A stretch of DNA of 47,475 nucleotides from an uncultured Collinsella sp. GTDB taxonomy: Bacteria > Actinomycetota > Coriobacteriia > Coriobacteriales > Coriobacteriaceae. The notes under the pieces are model-generated. The model had not been told where the DNA came from, ran no database searches, and worked only from the letters and a program-made list of their open reading frames with translations. Each line of letters opens with the position of its first letter. The first letter of the stretch is position 1. The translations under genes and the position numbers were made by a program. The stretch spans positions 1 to 47,475 of the forward strand of contig CAAENA010000026.1 of the NCBI GenBank assembly GCA_900757205.1, given 5' to 3'. Shown here piece after piece: positions 16,645 through 24,376 of this stretch.

Positions 16645-18120
16645 ATGGCATCAGACGTTCGCGTCCGCTTTGCACCCTCACCGACGGGCAAGCTGCACAT
16701 CGGCGGCGCCCGCACCGCTATCTATAACTGGGCTTTCGCCCGTGCTAACGGCGGCACGTTCATCCTGCGCATTGACGACACCGATCCCACCCGCTCTACC
16801 GACGAGAACACGCAGATCATCCTGCGCGCCATGCGTTGGCTGGGCCTGGACTGGGACGAGGGTCCCGAGGTGGGCGGAGACTTTGGCCCCTACGCCCAGA
16901 CCGAGCGCCTGGACCTGTACAAGCAGGCTGCCCAGAAGCTTTGGGACGAGGGTAAGGCCTATCCCTGCTTCTGCACCAAGGAGCAGCTCGACGCCGATCG
17001 CAAGGCCGCGCAGGAGCGCAAGGACCCCTTCCAGGGCTATCAGCGCCGTTGCCGCGATCTTGATCCCGAGGAGGCCCGCCGTCGCATCGAGGCCGGCGAG
17101 TCCTACGTCCTACGCATCAAGGTGCCCGAGGACCGCGGCGACGTCGTCATCCACGATGCCGTCCACGGCGAGGTGACCTTCGACGCCAAGGAGCTCGACG
17201 ACTTTGTGATCTTCCGCTCCGATGGCACGCCCACGTACAACTTCGCGACCGTCGTCGACGACGCCATGATGAAGATCACCCATGTCATCCGCGGCGACGA
17301 CCACCTGTCCAACACCCCGCGTCAGGTCATGGTCTACGAGGCCCTCGGCGCGCCCGTGCCCACGTTCGCCCACATCTCCATGATCCTGGGCGCCGATGGC
17401 AAGAAGCTCTCCAAGCGCCACGGCGCCACCTCGGTGGAGGAGTACCGCGACGCCGGTTACCTGTCCGACGCCTTCGTCAACTATCTGGCGCTGCTCGGCT
17501 GGTCGCTCGACGGCGAGACCACGATCATCCCGCGCGATGTCCTTGCCAGCAAGTTCTCGCTCGACCGCATCTCCAAGAACCCGGCGACCTTCGACCCCAA
17601 GAAGCTCGACTGGGTCAATGCCGAGTACATCAACGGCATGTCCGATGCCCAGTTTGCCGACGAGATCATGGTCCCCGAGCTGCACGAGGCGGGTCTCATC
17701 GAGGGCAACGTCGAGTACGGTGAGGACTGGATCGATGCGCTTGCCGCCATCGTCAAGCCGCGCACCAAGATGCCGGCCGACGCCGTGACCGTCGCCGCTC
17801 CCATCTTTGCTACGGCCGAGACGCTCGAGTATGACGAGAAATCTGTTAACAAGGGCCTGGCCAAGGAAGGCATGGGCGCCATTCTCGATGCCGCCAAGGC
17901 CGCGCTCGAGGGCGTGGACGAGTGGACGGCTGCCAACATCGACGCCGCGCTTGAGCCGCTGCCCGAGCAGATGGACCTTAAGAAGCGCGTGGTGTTCCAG
18001 GCCGTGCGCGTCGCCGTCTGCGGCAACATGGTGAGCCCCCCGCTGGGCGAGACCATGGCGCTCGTCGGCCGCGACGACTGCCTGGCGCGCATCGACCGCG
18101 CCCGCACGATGGCGCTGTAA
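16645..18120 (+). CDS. gltX: Glutamyl-tRNA synthetase
   Basis: This class I aminoacyl-tRNA synthetase charges tRNA-Glu (and, in organisms with GatCAB, often tRNA-Gln). The 491-residue protein has RFAPSPTGKLHIGGART with the HIGH-type motif HIGG at 18-21, RIDDTDPTRS, VIRGDDHLSNTPRQ, and the KMSKS-type motif KKLSK at 253-257. The C-terminal helical anticodon domain is complete. ATG 16645 is chosen for the GAGGAG site at 16633-16638; the frame extends back to 16558 without family homology. A clear terminator follows. Confidence 0.96.
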   Translation: MASDVRVRFAPSPTGKLHIGGARTAIYNWAFARANGGTFILRIDDTDPTRSTDENTQIILRAMRWLGLDWDEGPEVGGDFGPYAQTERLDLYKQAAQKLWDEGKAYPCFCTKEQLDADRKAAQERKDPFQGYQRRCRDLDPEEARRRIEAGESYVLRIKVPEDRGDVVIHDAVHGEVTFDAKELDDFVIFRSDGTPTYNFATVVDDAMMKITHVIRGDDHLSNTPRQVMVYEALGAPVPTFAHISMILGADGKKLSKRHGATSVEEYRDAGYLSDAFVNYLALLGWSLDGETTIIPRDVLASKFSLDRISKNPATFDPKKLDWVNAEYINGMSDAQFADEIMVPELHEAGLIEGNVEYGEDWIDALAAIVKPRTKMPADAVTVAAPIFATAETLEYDEKSVNKGLAKEGMGAILDAAKAALEGVDEWTAANIDAALEPLPEQMDLKKRVVFQAVRVAVCGNMVSPPLGETMALVGRDDCLARIDRARTMAL

Positions 18121-18143
18121 TCGCTGCGCAAACGTTTGTATCC

Positions 18144-18176
18144 GAGCCCCGTTCACCCGAGCGGGGCTCTTGTTTC
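18144..18176 (+). terminator. Rho-independent terminator of gltX
   Basis: Arms GAGCCCCG (18144-18151) and CGGGGCTC (18162-18169) are followed by TTGTTTCT. It begins 24 bases after the gltX stop. Confidence 0.85.
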
Positions 18177-18194
18177 TGTACCGATGAGTGGGTT

Positions 18195-18229
18195 GCTGGG
18201 ACAAAATAATCAGTAGTGTTTGTCCCAGC
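18195..18229. repeat. GCTGGGACAAA hairpin upstream of priA
   Basis: Perfect 11-bp arms GCTGGGACAAA (18195-18205) and TTTGTCCCAGC (18219-18229) enclose 13 bases. The bases just before it (GATGAGTGGGTTG) resemble those after the repeat at 16.55 kb (AATGAGTGGGTCG), which suggests a common repeat family. It lies 30 bases before the priA start and would be in its leader. Confidence 0.6.
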
Positions 18230-18259
18230 TCTTTCAGGTCCGTTCGTTAGAGGTGGTGT

Positions 18260-20713
18260 ATGGCTCAACAACTGTCGCTGTTTGGTTCGCCGGAACCGGA
18301 GGAGACTCCGGTGAAGCCCGAGCCTGCCGCCGCCTCGGCTCAGCCTAAGCCTGCACCTGAGCCCATTGCCGCCTACGCGAGTGTAGTCCTCGACATTCCT
18401 ACTCGCGCGCTGTCCGAGCCATTCGCCTACTGCATTCCCCAGTCCCTTGCTAATGAGGCCCAGATCGGATCCACGGTCCTGGTCCACTTTGGTAACCGTG
18501 CGGCCGCGGGCTATATCGTCGACATTGCGCCTGGGCTGAGCGACCTACAGGGCTACAATGCCCTCGACCCCGCGCGCATTAAAGCCATCGAAGCCATCCT
18601 CAGCAAACCCCTCTTTACCGCCGAGGCTGCCCGCATCGCACGTTGGATGAGCCGCGAGTATGTCGCGACGCTTTCCGAGTGCCTGCGCCTGTTCCTGCCC
18701 CCGGGCGGCAGTCCGCGCGTCGTTAAGGGCGATAACGGCGCATGGTCGGTTGAGCGCCCCGCCGTCAAGCCTATCCAAAACCGTTGGGTGATGCTTACGC
18801 CCGAAGGCTTTGACTATACGCCGCCCAAGACCGCGGTCCGCCAGCGCCAACTCATCGAGGCGCTCCGGTGCGGCCCGGTCACGACGCGCGACCTCAACCT
18901 TCTCTATAACAGCATGTCGGCGACCATCAAGGCGCTCAAAAAGCGCGGCGTCGTGGTGGTGGAGGAACGCCGTGCGTGGCGTGGCTGCAGCGAGCAGACC
19001 ACGCTGTCCTCGGCAAGCGGCAAGGCGCCGGTCTCCCTTACCAACGGCCAGCAGCAAGCGCTTGCTCAGATCGAGCGCGCCCGCCTTGACGCCCATGGCG
19101 ACGTGGTGCTGGTTGACGGCGTCACCGGCTCCGGCAAAACCGAGGTTTACCTCTCCGCTATCGAGCGCGTGCTCGCGGCAGGCCGCTCTGCCTGCGTGCT
19201 CGTGCCCGAGATTTCGCTGACGGCCCAGACCGTCGGCCGCTTCCGCTCGCGCTTCGGTGAGACGGTCGCGGTCTTCCACTCGCGTCTTTCTGCTGGCGAG
19301 CGCCTGGACCAGTGGGATATGGTCGCCAGCGGTGCGGCCCGCGTGGTCGTCGGCGCCCGCTCAGCGCTCTTTTGCCCGCTTGACGACCTGGGCCTCATCA
19401 TCATCGACGAGGAACACGAGACCAGTTACAAGCAGGGCTCCAGCCCGCGCTACCACGCGCGCGAGGTGGCGGCCGAGATGGCGCGCCGCTATCGCTGCCC
19501 ACTTGTGCTGGGCTCGGCCACGCCTTCTGCCGAGGCCCTCGACCGCTGCCGCCGTGGCACGTATAACGGCGCCACCTGGACGCGCGTCGAGATGCCCGAG
19601 CGCCCGGGACTCGCCGTGCTTCCCACGGTCCGCATTGCCGACCTGCGCCGTGAGTTTTCTCACGGCAGCCGCTCCATGTTCTCAAAACCCTTGATGGAGG
19701 GCTTGGAGCGTGTGGTCGAACGCCGTGAGAAGGCCGTGCTGCTGCATAACCGCCGCGGCTTTGCGCCATTCCTTATGTGCCGCGAGTGCGGCTGCGTCCC
19801 CACCTGCAACCACTGCTCCACAGCGCTTACGTATCACGAGCGCACACACACGCTGCAGTGTCACACATGCGGTTCGTCTTGGCGCGTGCAGCCGTATCCC
19901 GCGCCCACGAGCCGTTGCCCCAAATGTGGCAGTCGCTACCTGGCAAAAATGGGCCTGGGCACGCAGCAGATCGAGGACGCTCTGCACCAGTTGCTTCCCG
20001 AGGACGTTGCCATCATTCGCATGGATGCCGATTCCACGCGTGGCAAGGATGCGCACAAAAAGCTGCTCGAGCAGTTCGATGCGGCGGATTGCGCCGTGTT
20101 GCTGGGTACCCAGATGATCGCTAAAGGTCTCGATTTTCCCGAGGTCACGCTCGTGGGCGTGGTCAATGCCGACTTTGTGTTAAAACTGCCCGATTTTAGA
20201 GCGGGGGAGCGCGCCTACGATTTGCTGGAGCAGGTCGCGGGCCGTGCCGGACGCGGCGATCGTCCCGGCGAGGTCATCATCCAGACCTATCTGCCCGAGG
20301 ACCCGGTCATTCGTGCCGTTGCCGAGCACGATCGTTCAATCTTTACCGACTACGACCTGGACCAGCGTCGCGACGCGCTGTATCCGCCGTTTGTGCGCCT
20401 GGTCAACATTTTGGTTTGGTCGGCGAACGCGGATGATGCGCAGGACTACATTGGGCGCATCGCAAAGCTGCTCAAGCGCCGCTGGCATGCCGTCGCGCCC
20501 GACTTTTTGCGGGCGGGGAACGCCGTTCCGCAGGTGCTGGGCCCGGCTTCGTGTGTAATCGAGAGAGCCAAGGACCGTTACCGCTTCCATCTGCTTGTGA
20601 AGTCGCCCGTGGGGTACCATGTCTCTGATGATATCGACGCCTGCCTCAAAGAGGTGGGCTCTGTGCGCGGCGTGAGCGTGAGCGTTGACGTCGATGCCTA
20701 TGATTTGATGTAA
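18260..20713 (+). CDS. priA: Primosomal protein N' (replication restart helicase PriA)
   Basis: PriA is a 3'-5' DNA helicase that reloads the replisome at stalled forks. The 817-residue protein has a variable N-terminal DNA-binding part (about 1-230) after a Pro/Ala-rich leader, Walker A GVTGSGKTE (Lys293), DEEH at 383-386, helicase motifs such as LGSATPSAEAL and the C-terminal GTQMIAKGLDFPEVTLVGV. A zinc-binding insert at about 507-560 has eight Cys in CxxC pairs (CRECGC, CNHC, CHTC, CPKC). ATG 18260 follows AGAGGTGG. Def starts 18 bases after the stop, so the two are probably cotranscribed. Confidence 0.95.
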   Translation: MAQQLSLFGSPEPEETPVKPEPAAASAQPKPAPEPIAAYASVVLDIPTRALSEPFAYCIPQSLANEAQIGSTVLVHFGNRAAAGYIVDIAPGLSDLQGYNALDPARIKAIEAILSKPLFTAEAARIARWMSREYVATLSECLRLFLPPGGSPRVVKGDNGAWSVERPAVKPIQNRWVMLTPEGFDYTPPKTAVRQRQLIEALRCGPVTTRDLNLLYNSMSATIKALKKRGVVVVEERRAWRGCSEQTTLSSASGKAPVSLTNGQQQALAQIERARLDAHGDVVLVDGVTGSGKTEVYLSAIERVLAAGRSACVLVPEISLTAQTVGRFRSRFGETVAVFHSRLSAGERLDQWDMVASGAARVVVGARSALFCPLDDLGLIIIDEEHETSYKQGSSPRYHAREVAAEMARRYRCPLVLGSATPSAEALDRCRRGTYNGATWTRVEMPERPGLAVLPTVRIADLRREFSHGSRSMFSKPLMEGLERVVERREKAVLLHNRRGFAPFLMCRECGCVPTCNHCSTALTYHERTHTLQCHTCGSSWRVQPYPAPTSRCPKCGSRYLAKMGLGTQQIEDALHQLLPEDVAIIRMDADSTRGKDAHKKLLEQFDAADCAVLLGTQMIAKGLDFPEVTLVGVVNADFVLKLPDFRAGERAYDLLEQVAGRAGRGDRPGEVIIQTYLPEDPVIRAVAEHDRSIFTDYDLDQRRDALYPPFVRLVNILVWSANADDAQDYIGRIAKLLKRRWHAVAPDFLRAGNAVPQVLGPASCVIERAKDRYRFHLLVKSPVGYHVSDDIDACLKEVGSVRGVSVSVDVDAYDLM

Positions 20714-20731
20714 CAAACCGAAAGGATGGCC

Positions 20732-21268
20732 ATGGAAGCCAACGGAATCGTACTGTCGCCCGACCCTCGTCTGCGCCAGGAGTGCGCCGTCATCGAGGAG
20801 ATCACCCCGGCGATCGAGGCGCTTGCCGAGAAGATGAAGAAAATGATGTTCGATAACGGCGGTTGCGGCCTGGCTGCTCCGCAGATCGGCGAGCTCATTC
20901 AGCTCGTTACCATCGACTGCGACTACAGCGACAAGAACGACTACGACCCGTACGTGCTCATCAATCCCGTGATTGTCGAGCAAAGCGACCATCTCGTTCC
21001 GTATAGCGAGGGCTGCCTATCCATTCCTGGCATTAGCTGTGAGATCGAGCGTCCCGACCATGTCGTCGTCGAGGCGTATGACCTGGACGCCAACCTGATT
21101 CGCTATGAGGCCTCGGGCGATCTGTTCTGCGTGTGCCTGCAGCACGAGATCGATCACCTGCACGGCAACACCATGTTCGAGCGCCTTAAGCCCATGCAGA
21201 GGATCAAGGCAGTCAAGGAGTACCAGGATGCCCTGGCCCGCGGCGCTCGACCGGGCGAGACGGAGTAG
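20732..21268 (+). CDS. def: Peptide deformylase
   Basis: Def removes the formyl group from nascent proteins. The 178-residue metalloenzyme has all three motifs: GCGLAAPQ (44-51), EGCLS (93-97, metal ligand Cys95) and QHEIDH (His138 and His142 bind metal, Glu139 is catalytic). ATG 20732 is preferred to ATG 20726: the GAAAGG site touches the first ATG but is six bases from the second. The C-terminal tail is about 15 residues longer than the minimal fold. fmt, which formylates the initiator tRNA, follows after a 325-base gap, a usual functional pairing. Confidence 0.95.
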   Translation: MEANGIVLSPDPRLRQECAVIEEITPAIEALAEKMKKMMFDNGGCGLAAPQIGELIQLVTIDCDYSDKNDYDPYVLINPVIVEQSDHLVPYSEGCLSIPGISCEIERPDHVVVEAYDLDANLIRYEASGDLFCVCLQHEIDHLHGNTMFERLKPMQRIKAVKEYQDALARGARPGETE

Positions 21269-21276
21269 GTTTGTCC

Positions 21277-21375
21277 GTCCCCGGTGCTGAGCGCCCACAT
21301 ATCATCCCGTGCTCAAACATTCTCGCTGCGCTGCGAAACTGCGCGCGGGACGATATAGGCAGGCGCCCCGGGGAC
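21277..21375. repeat. Imperfect long hairpin between def and fmt
   Basis: Outer arms GTCCCCGG (21277-21284) and CCGGGGAC (21368-21375) and inner arms CATATCATCCCG (21298-21309) and CGGGACGATATAG (21346-21358, 10 of 12 pairs) make a hairpin of about 100 bases. The rest of the gap 21269-21593 is T-rich and holds no supportable gene; a 95-codon open frame over it is low-complexity and Leu/Phe-rich from the T-rich bases. Confidence 0.55.
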
Positions 21376-21593
21376 TACGTTGACGCTGCTTGTCTCGCCC
21401 AGGTGCCGTCGGGCCAGGGATGGGCGTCTTCGCTGATAGGTGCTTTGCTGAAAGAGCTGCTTTTATTGCGGCTCTTTCTTTGGTTTTGGGTATATTTGTT
21501 CTTGTTGAAATGTTATTGCGGATGGGCTGGTGACTTGGCTTTCCGCTGTTCTTTGTAGCCGTCTCGGCTTTGGTTGAGAGGAGACTAACTTTT

Positions 21594-22514
21594 ATGCGTA
21601 TTGTGTTTATGGGTACGCCTGATTTTGCTGTGCCTTCGCTGACTTCGCTTGTTGCGGCTGGTAATGAGGTTGCGCTCGTTATTACTCGTCCCGATGCTGT
21701 TCGTGGGCGAGGTAAGAAGCTAGAGCCGTCTCCTGTTAAGGCTAAGGCGCTTGAGCTGGGGTTGCCGGTTGTTGAGGCTAATCGTATGACGCCTGAGGTT
21801 GTTGAGGTGCTCCAGGCTGCCCAGGCTGATATTTTCTGTGTGGCTGCTTATGGCTGTATTTTGCCTGATGAGGTGCTGTATATGGCGCCGCTTGGTATTG
21901 TGAATGTTCATGCGTCCTTGCTGCCTCGTTGGCGTGGGGCTGCTCCTATTCAGCGTGCCATTCTTGCTGGTGATGAGATTGCTGGCGTTTCTATTATGCG
22001 CATTGGGCATGGCGTGGATACCGGCGCCTATTGTGCGCAGGCCTCGACCTCGGTTGCCGGTAAGCATGCTGAGGCGCTGACCATGGAGCTCGCTGAGCTC
22101 GGCGGCAAACTGCTTACCGATACGCTTCCCTCTCTTGCCGATGGCACTGCCGTGTGGACTGAACAGGATGAGGCGCTCGTTACCCATGCTGCCAAGATTT
22201 CTAAGCAGGAGATGCGCTTGGATCCGCAAATGGCGGCGCTCGATTGCGTGCGTCATGTGCTCGCTTCGTCCGATACCGCGCCTGCTCGTTGCGTGATTGC
22301 CGGCAAGACCGTGCGTGTGCTCGATGCTGCGGCGGCTGATGTGTCGCTCGGCGAGGGTCAGGTTCTCGTTAAGGCCAAGCGTGTTTACCTGGGCCTTTCT
22401 GATGGCTCGGTTGAACTGCTCGAGGTTAAGCCCGATGGCAAGCGTGCTATGACTGCTTCTGCTTGGTCTGCTGGCCTGCAGGGTGCCGATCTTATCTGGG
22501 GTGTTTTGTCATGA
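21594..22514 (+). CDS. fmt: Methionyl-tRNA formyltransferase
   Basis: Fmt formylates Met-tRNA-fMet using 10-formyl-tetrahydrofolate. The 306-residue product begins RIVFMGTPDFAVPSL, then has NVHASLLPRWRGAAPIQ (with His106 in the catalytic region), GVSIMRIGHGVDTGAY, and a C-terminal OB-like domain. ATG 21594 follows GAGAGGAG at 21576-21583; an upstream in-frame TTG is not needed. The first half uses many T-ending codons (GTT, GCT, CGT, ATT), unlike its GC-ending neighbours. The stop overlaps the rsmB start (ATGA). Confidence 0.95.
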   Translation: MRIVFMGTPDFAVPSLTSLVAAGNEVALVITRPDAVRGRGKKLEPSPVKAKALELGLPVVEANRMTPEVVEVLQAAQADIFCVAAYGCILPDEVLYMAPLGIVNVHASLLPRWRGAAPIQRAILAGDEIAGVSIMRIGHGVDTGAYCAQASTSVAGKHAEALTMELAELGGKLLTDTLPSLADGTAVWTEQDEALVTHAAKISKQEMRLDPQMAALDCVRHVLASSDTAPARCVIAGKTVRVLDAAAADVSLGEGQVLVKAKRVYLGLSDGSVELLEVKPDGKRAMTASAWSAGLQGADLIWGVLS

Positions 22515-23911
22515 GCAAGCTGTCTCCCGCGCGCAAGCTTGCGCTCGATGTACTGATGGAGGCCGATCGCCGCGGCATGTATGCGCGCGACGTGCTGTCC
22601 TCTCGCGCATCGGCCAAGGCTATTGACCAGCGCGATTCCGCTTTTGCCGCCCGCTTGGCGCTGGGCGTGGCCGCCACGCAGGGTATTTTGGACGAGCTGC
22701 TCGACCAGTTTCTCGATAAACCCAAAAAGGTTGCGCCGCGCGTTCGCATGGCGCTTCGTATCTCGGCCTTCGAGATGCTCTACCTGCATACGCCGGGCCG
22801 CGTTGCCGTGAGCCAGGGTGTTGAGCTGGTGCGCAGTGGTGCTAAGTCTGCTGCGGGCCTGGCAAACGCGGTGCTGCACAAGGTTGCGGACAACGTTGAG
22901 GACTTTGCCACGGCATCCGACGTGGATGAGTCCGAGCGACGCTTGGTTCGTCTGTCGCGCCTGATGGGTCTTCCGCGCTGGCTATGCGCTCGCATTATGG
23001 CGTCGTTTGACACTCCAGAGGGTGCGCTCGGCTTCGCCGGCAATCTGGCGCCCGCGCCGCTCGCTTTGCACGAGAACGCCTTTGCAACCAAACCTGATCC
23101 GTACCTATCGCAGCTTGTGGCGCCTGTGTTCCCTGGCTGTCATGCTCCGGTCGATGCTCAGGTTACGGTTACGTCGGGCGTATTTGAGCGTGCTGCAGCC
23201 GTGGCCTCGGACCTTAACGCCCAGCTTATCGCCACGGCTGCCACGCGCCCTGGTAGCTGCCTTGAGATTGGTGCCGGCCGTGGCACCAAGACCTATGTGA
23301 TGATGTGCCAGGCCAAGCGTGCGGGCTATGAGCGTCAGCATACGGCGCTCGATCTGCATGATCGCAAGTGCGATCTGAATCTCGCTCGTCTGCATAAGGC
23401 CGGTATTCAGGGCGTTCGCACGGTTTCGGGTGATGCCTGCGAGCTTAATGAGGTGCTCACATCGTTTGATGCCATGCTTGGCGAGCCGGTTAAGTTCGAC
23501 ACGGTCTTTATCGATGCGCCGTGCTCTGGCACCGGAACCATGCGCCGTCATCCTGAGATACCGTGGCGCCTGACCGAAAAAGATGTGACGGTTGAGCTGC
23601 CCAAACTGCAGCTTACGATGCTCAAAGAGGCTGCTGCGCGCGCGGCTACCGGCGGCGAGCTCATCTATGCGACGTGCTCGGTTTTCGACGAGGAGAACAC
23701 GCAGGTCGTGGAAGCGTTCTTGAGCTCTCCCGAGGGTACCGGTTTTAGCCTGGAGCCGCTCTCCGAGGCGCAGATTCTGCAACTCCCCGAGTTCGATCAG
23801 GCCAAGAAGCTCGTATCCGTACGCCAGAACGATCGAGGCCTCTTCCAAAGCGTGCCGGTAAACGCCGACTCCTACGACGGCCACTTCTGCGCCCGCCTGG
23901 TCCACAAGTAA
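22511..23911 (+). CDS. rsmB: 16S rRNA (cytosine-967-C5)-methyltransferase
   Basis: The 466-residue protein has an N-terminal NusB-like helical domain (about 1-140) and a C-terminal SAM-dependent RNA m5C methyltransferase domain. Motif I reads CLEIGAGRGTKT; the two catalytic cysteines are in DAPCSGTGTMRRHPE (Cys338) and YATCSVF (Cys389). It modifies position 967 of 16S rRNA in the family. The ATG overlaps the fmt stop, the common fmt-rsmB arrangement. A repeat of the GTTGCGGTGAAATAG family follows the stop. Confidence 0.93.
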   Translation: MSKLSPARKLALDVLMEADRRGMYARDVLSSRASAKAIDQRDSAFAARLALGVAATQGILDELLDQFLDKPKKVAPRVRMALRISAFEMLYLHTPGRVAVSQGVELVRSGAKSAAGLANAVLHKVADNVEDFATASDVDESERRLVRLSRLMGLPRWLCARIMASFDTPEGALGFAGNLAPAPLALHENAFATKPDPYLSQLVAPVFPGCHAPVDAQVTVTSGVFERAAAVASDLNAQLIATAATRPGSCLEIGAGRGTKTYVMMCQAKRAGYERQHTALDLHDRKCDLNLARLHKAGIQGVRTVSGDACELNEVLTSFDAMLGEPVKFDTVFIDAPCSGTGTMRRHPEIPWRLTEKDVTVELPKLQLTMLKEAAARAATGGELIYATCSVFDEENTQVVEAFLSSPEGTGFSLEPLSEAQILQLPEFDQAKKLVSVRQNDRGLFQSVPVNADSYDGHFCARLVHK

Positions 23912-23915
23912 TGAC

Positions 23916-23985
23916 TAAGTTGTGGTGAAATAGGGATTGAATAGCGGCTTCTGCCCGCCAAACGTCCTTATTTCACCGCAACTCA
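23916..23985. repeat. Inverted repeat, GTTGCGGTGAAATAG family, copy B
   Basis: Arms TAAGTTGTGGTGAAATAGGG (23916-23935) and CCTTATTTCACCGCAACTCA (23966-23985) pair almost fully. Arm sequence and spacing match copy A at 7644-7713; the loop sequence differs. It also lies between convergent genes (rsmB and the zinc-ribbon gene), and starts five bases after the rsmB stop. Confidence 0.7.
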
Positions 23986-24008
23986 TAAGGAAACCTGGGC
24001 AGCTAAAG

Positions 24009-24046
24009 AATCAGCCCCGCGATTGGTGTTGGTCGCGGGGCTGATT
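24009..24046 (-). terminator. Terminator of the zinc-ribbon gene
   Basis: Perfect 14-bp arms AATCAGCCCCGCGA (24009-24022) and TCGCGGGGCTGATT (24033-24046). In the - direction CTTT follows. It starts six bases after the stop codon of the - strand gene. Confidence 0.8.
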
Positions 24047-24051
24047 GGTTT

Positions 24052-24288
24052 CTAGTGGCTGTGCGGGCAGTTGGCGCAGCAGCCACTCGTGGCGCTGGTG
24101 CTGGAGCCGCCGCTTCGCTGGTCGGTGTTGTAGAAGCCGCTGCCCTCAAACTTGATGCCGCTAGCCGAGAACGTCTTGGCCGCCGGGGCACCGCAGCTCG
24201 GGCACACGACCTCTGGAGTCTCGGACATGGGATGCTCAACCTCAAACACGTTGCCGCAGCTCGAGCACTTGTAATCGTAGCGCGCCAT
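24052..24288 (-). CDS. FmdB-type zinc-ribbon protein
   Basis: This is a 78-residue protein beginning MARYDYKCSSCGNVFEV, the FmdB/CxxC_CxxC_SSSS family pattern. Cys8/Cys11 and Cys29/Cys32 form the zinc ribbon (CSSC and CPSC). The Ser-rich end carries CCANCPHSH, which could bind metal as well. Function of the family is not settled; a regulatory role was proposed from its first genetic context. It has its own strong site AAGGAAGTATT before the ATG and its own terminator, and it is separated from the GH13-GH77 gene by 88 bases. Confidence 0.85.
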   Translation of the reverse strand: MARYDYKCSSCGNVFEVEHPMSETPEVVCPSCGAPAAKTFSASGIKFEGSGFYNTDQRSGGSSTSATSGCCANCPHSH

Positions 24289-24376
24289 AATACTTCCTTT
24301 TCAGCACAAAGCGGGCAGATTACTCTGCCCGCAAAAATTCAAACGTCTGTAACTGTACCCTATATCGGGCGTTTTA

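Noticed and set aside
21271..21558. 95-codon Leu/Phe-rich frame between def and fmt
   Set aside because: It runs over the hairpin repeat and T-rich DNA; hydrophobicity is explained by T-rich codons, and there is no ribosome site.
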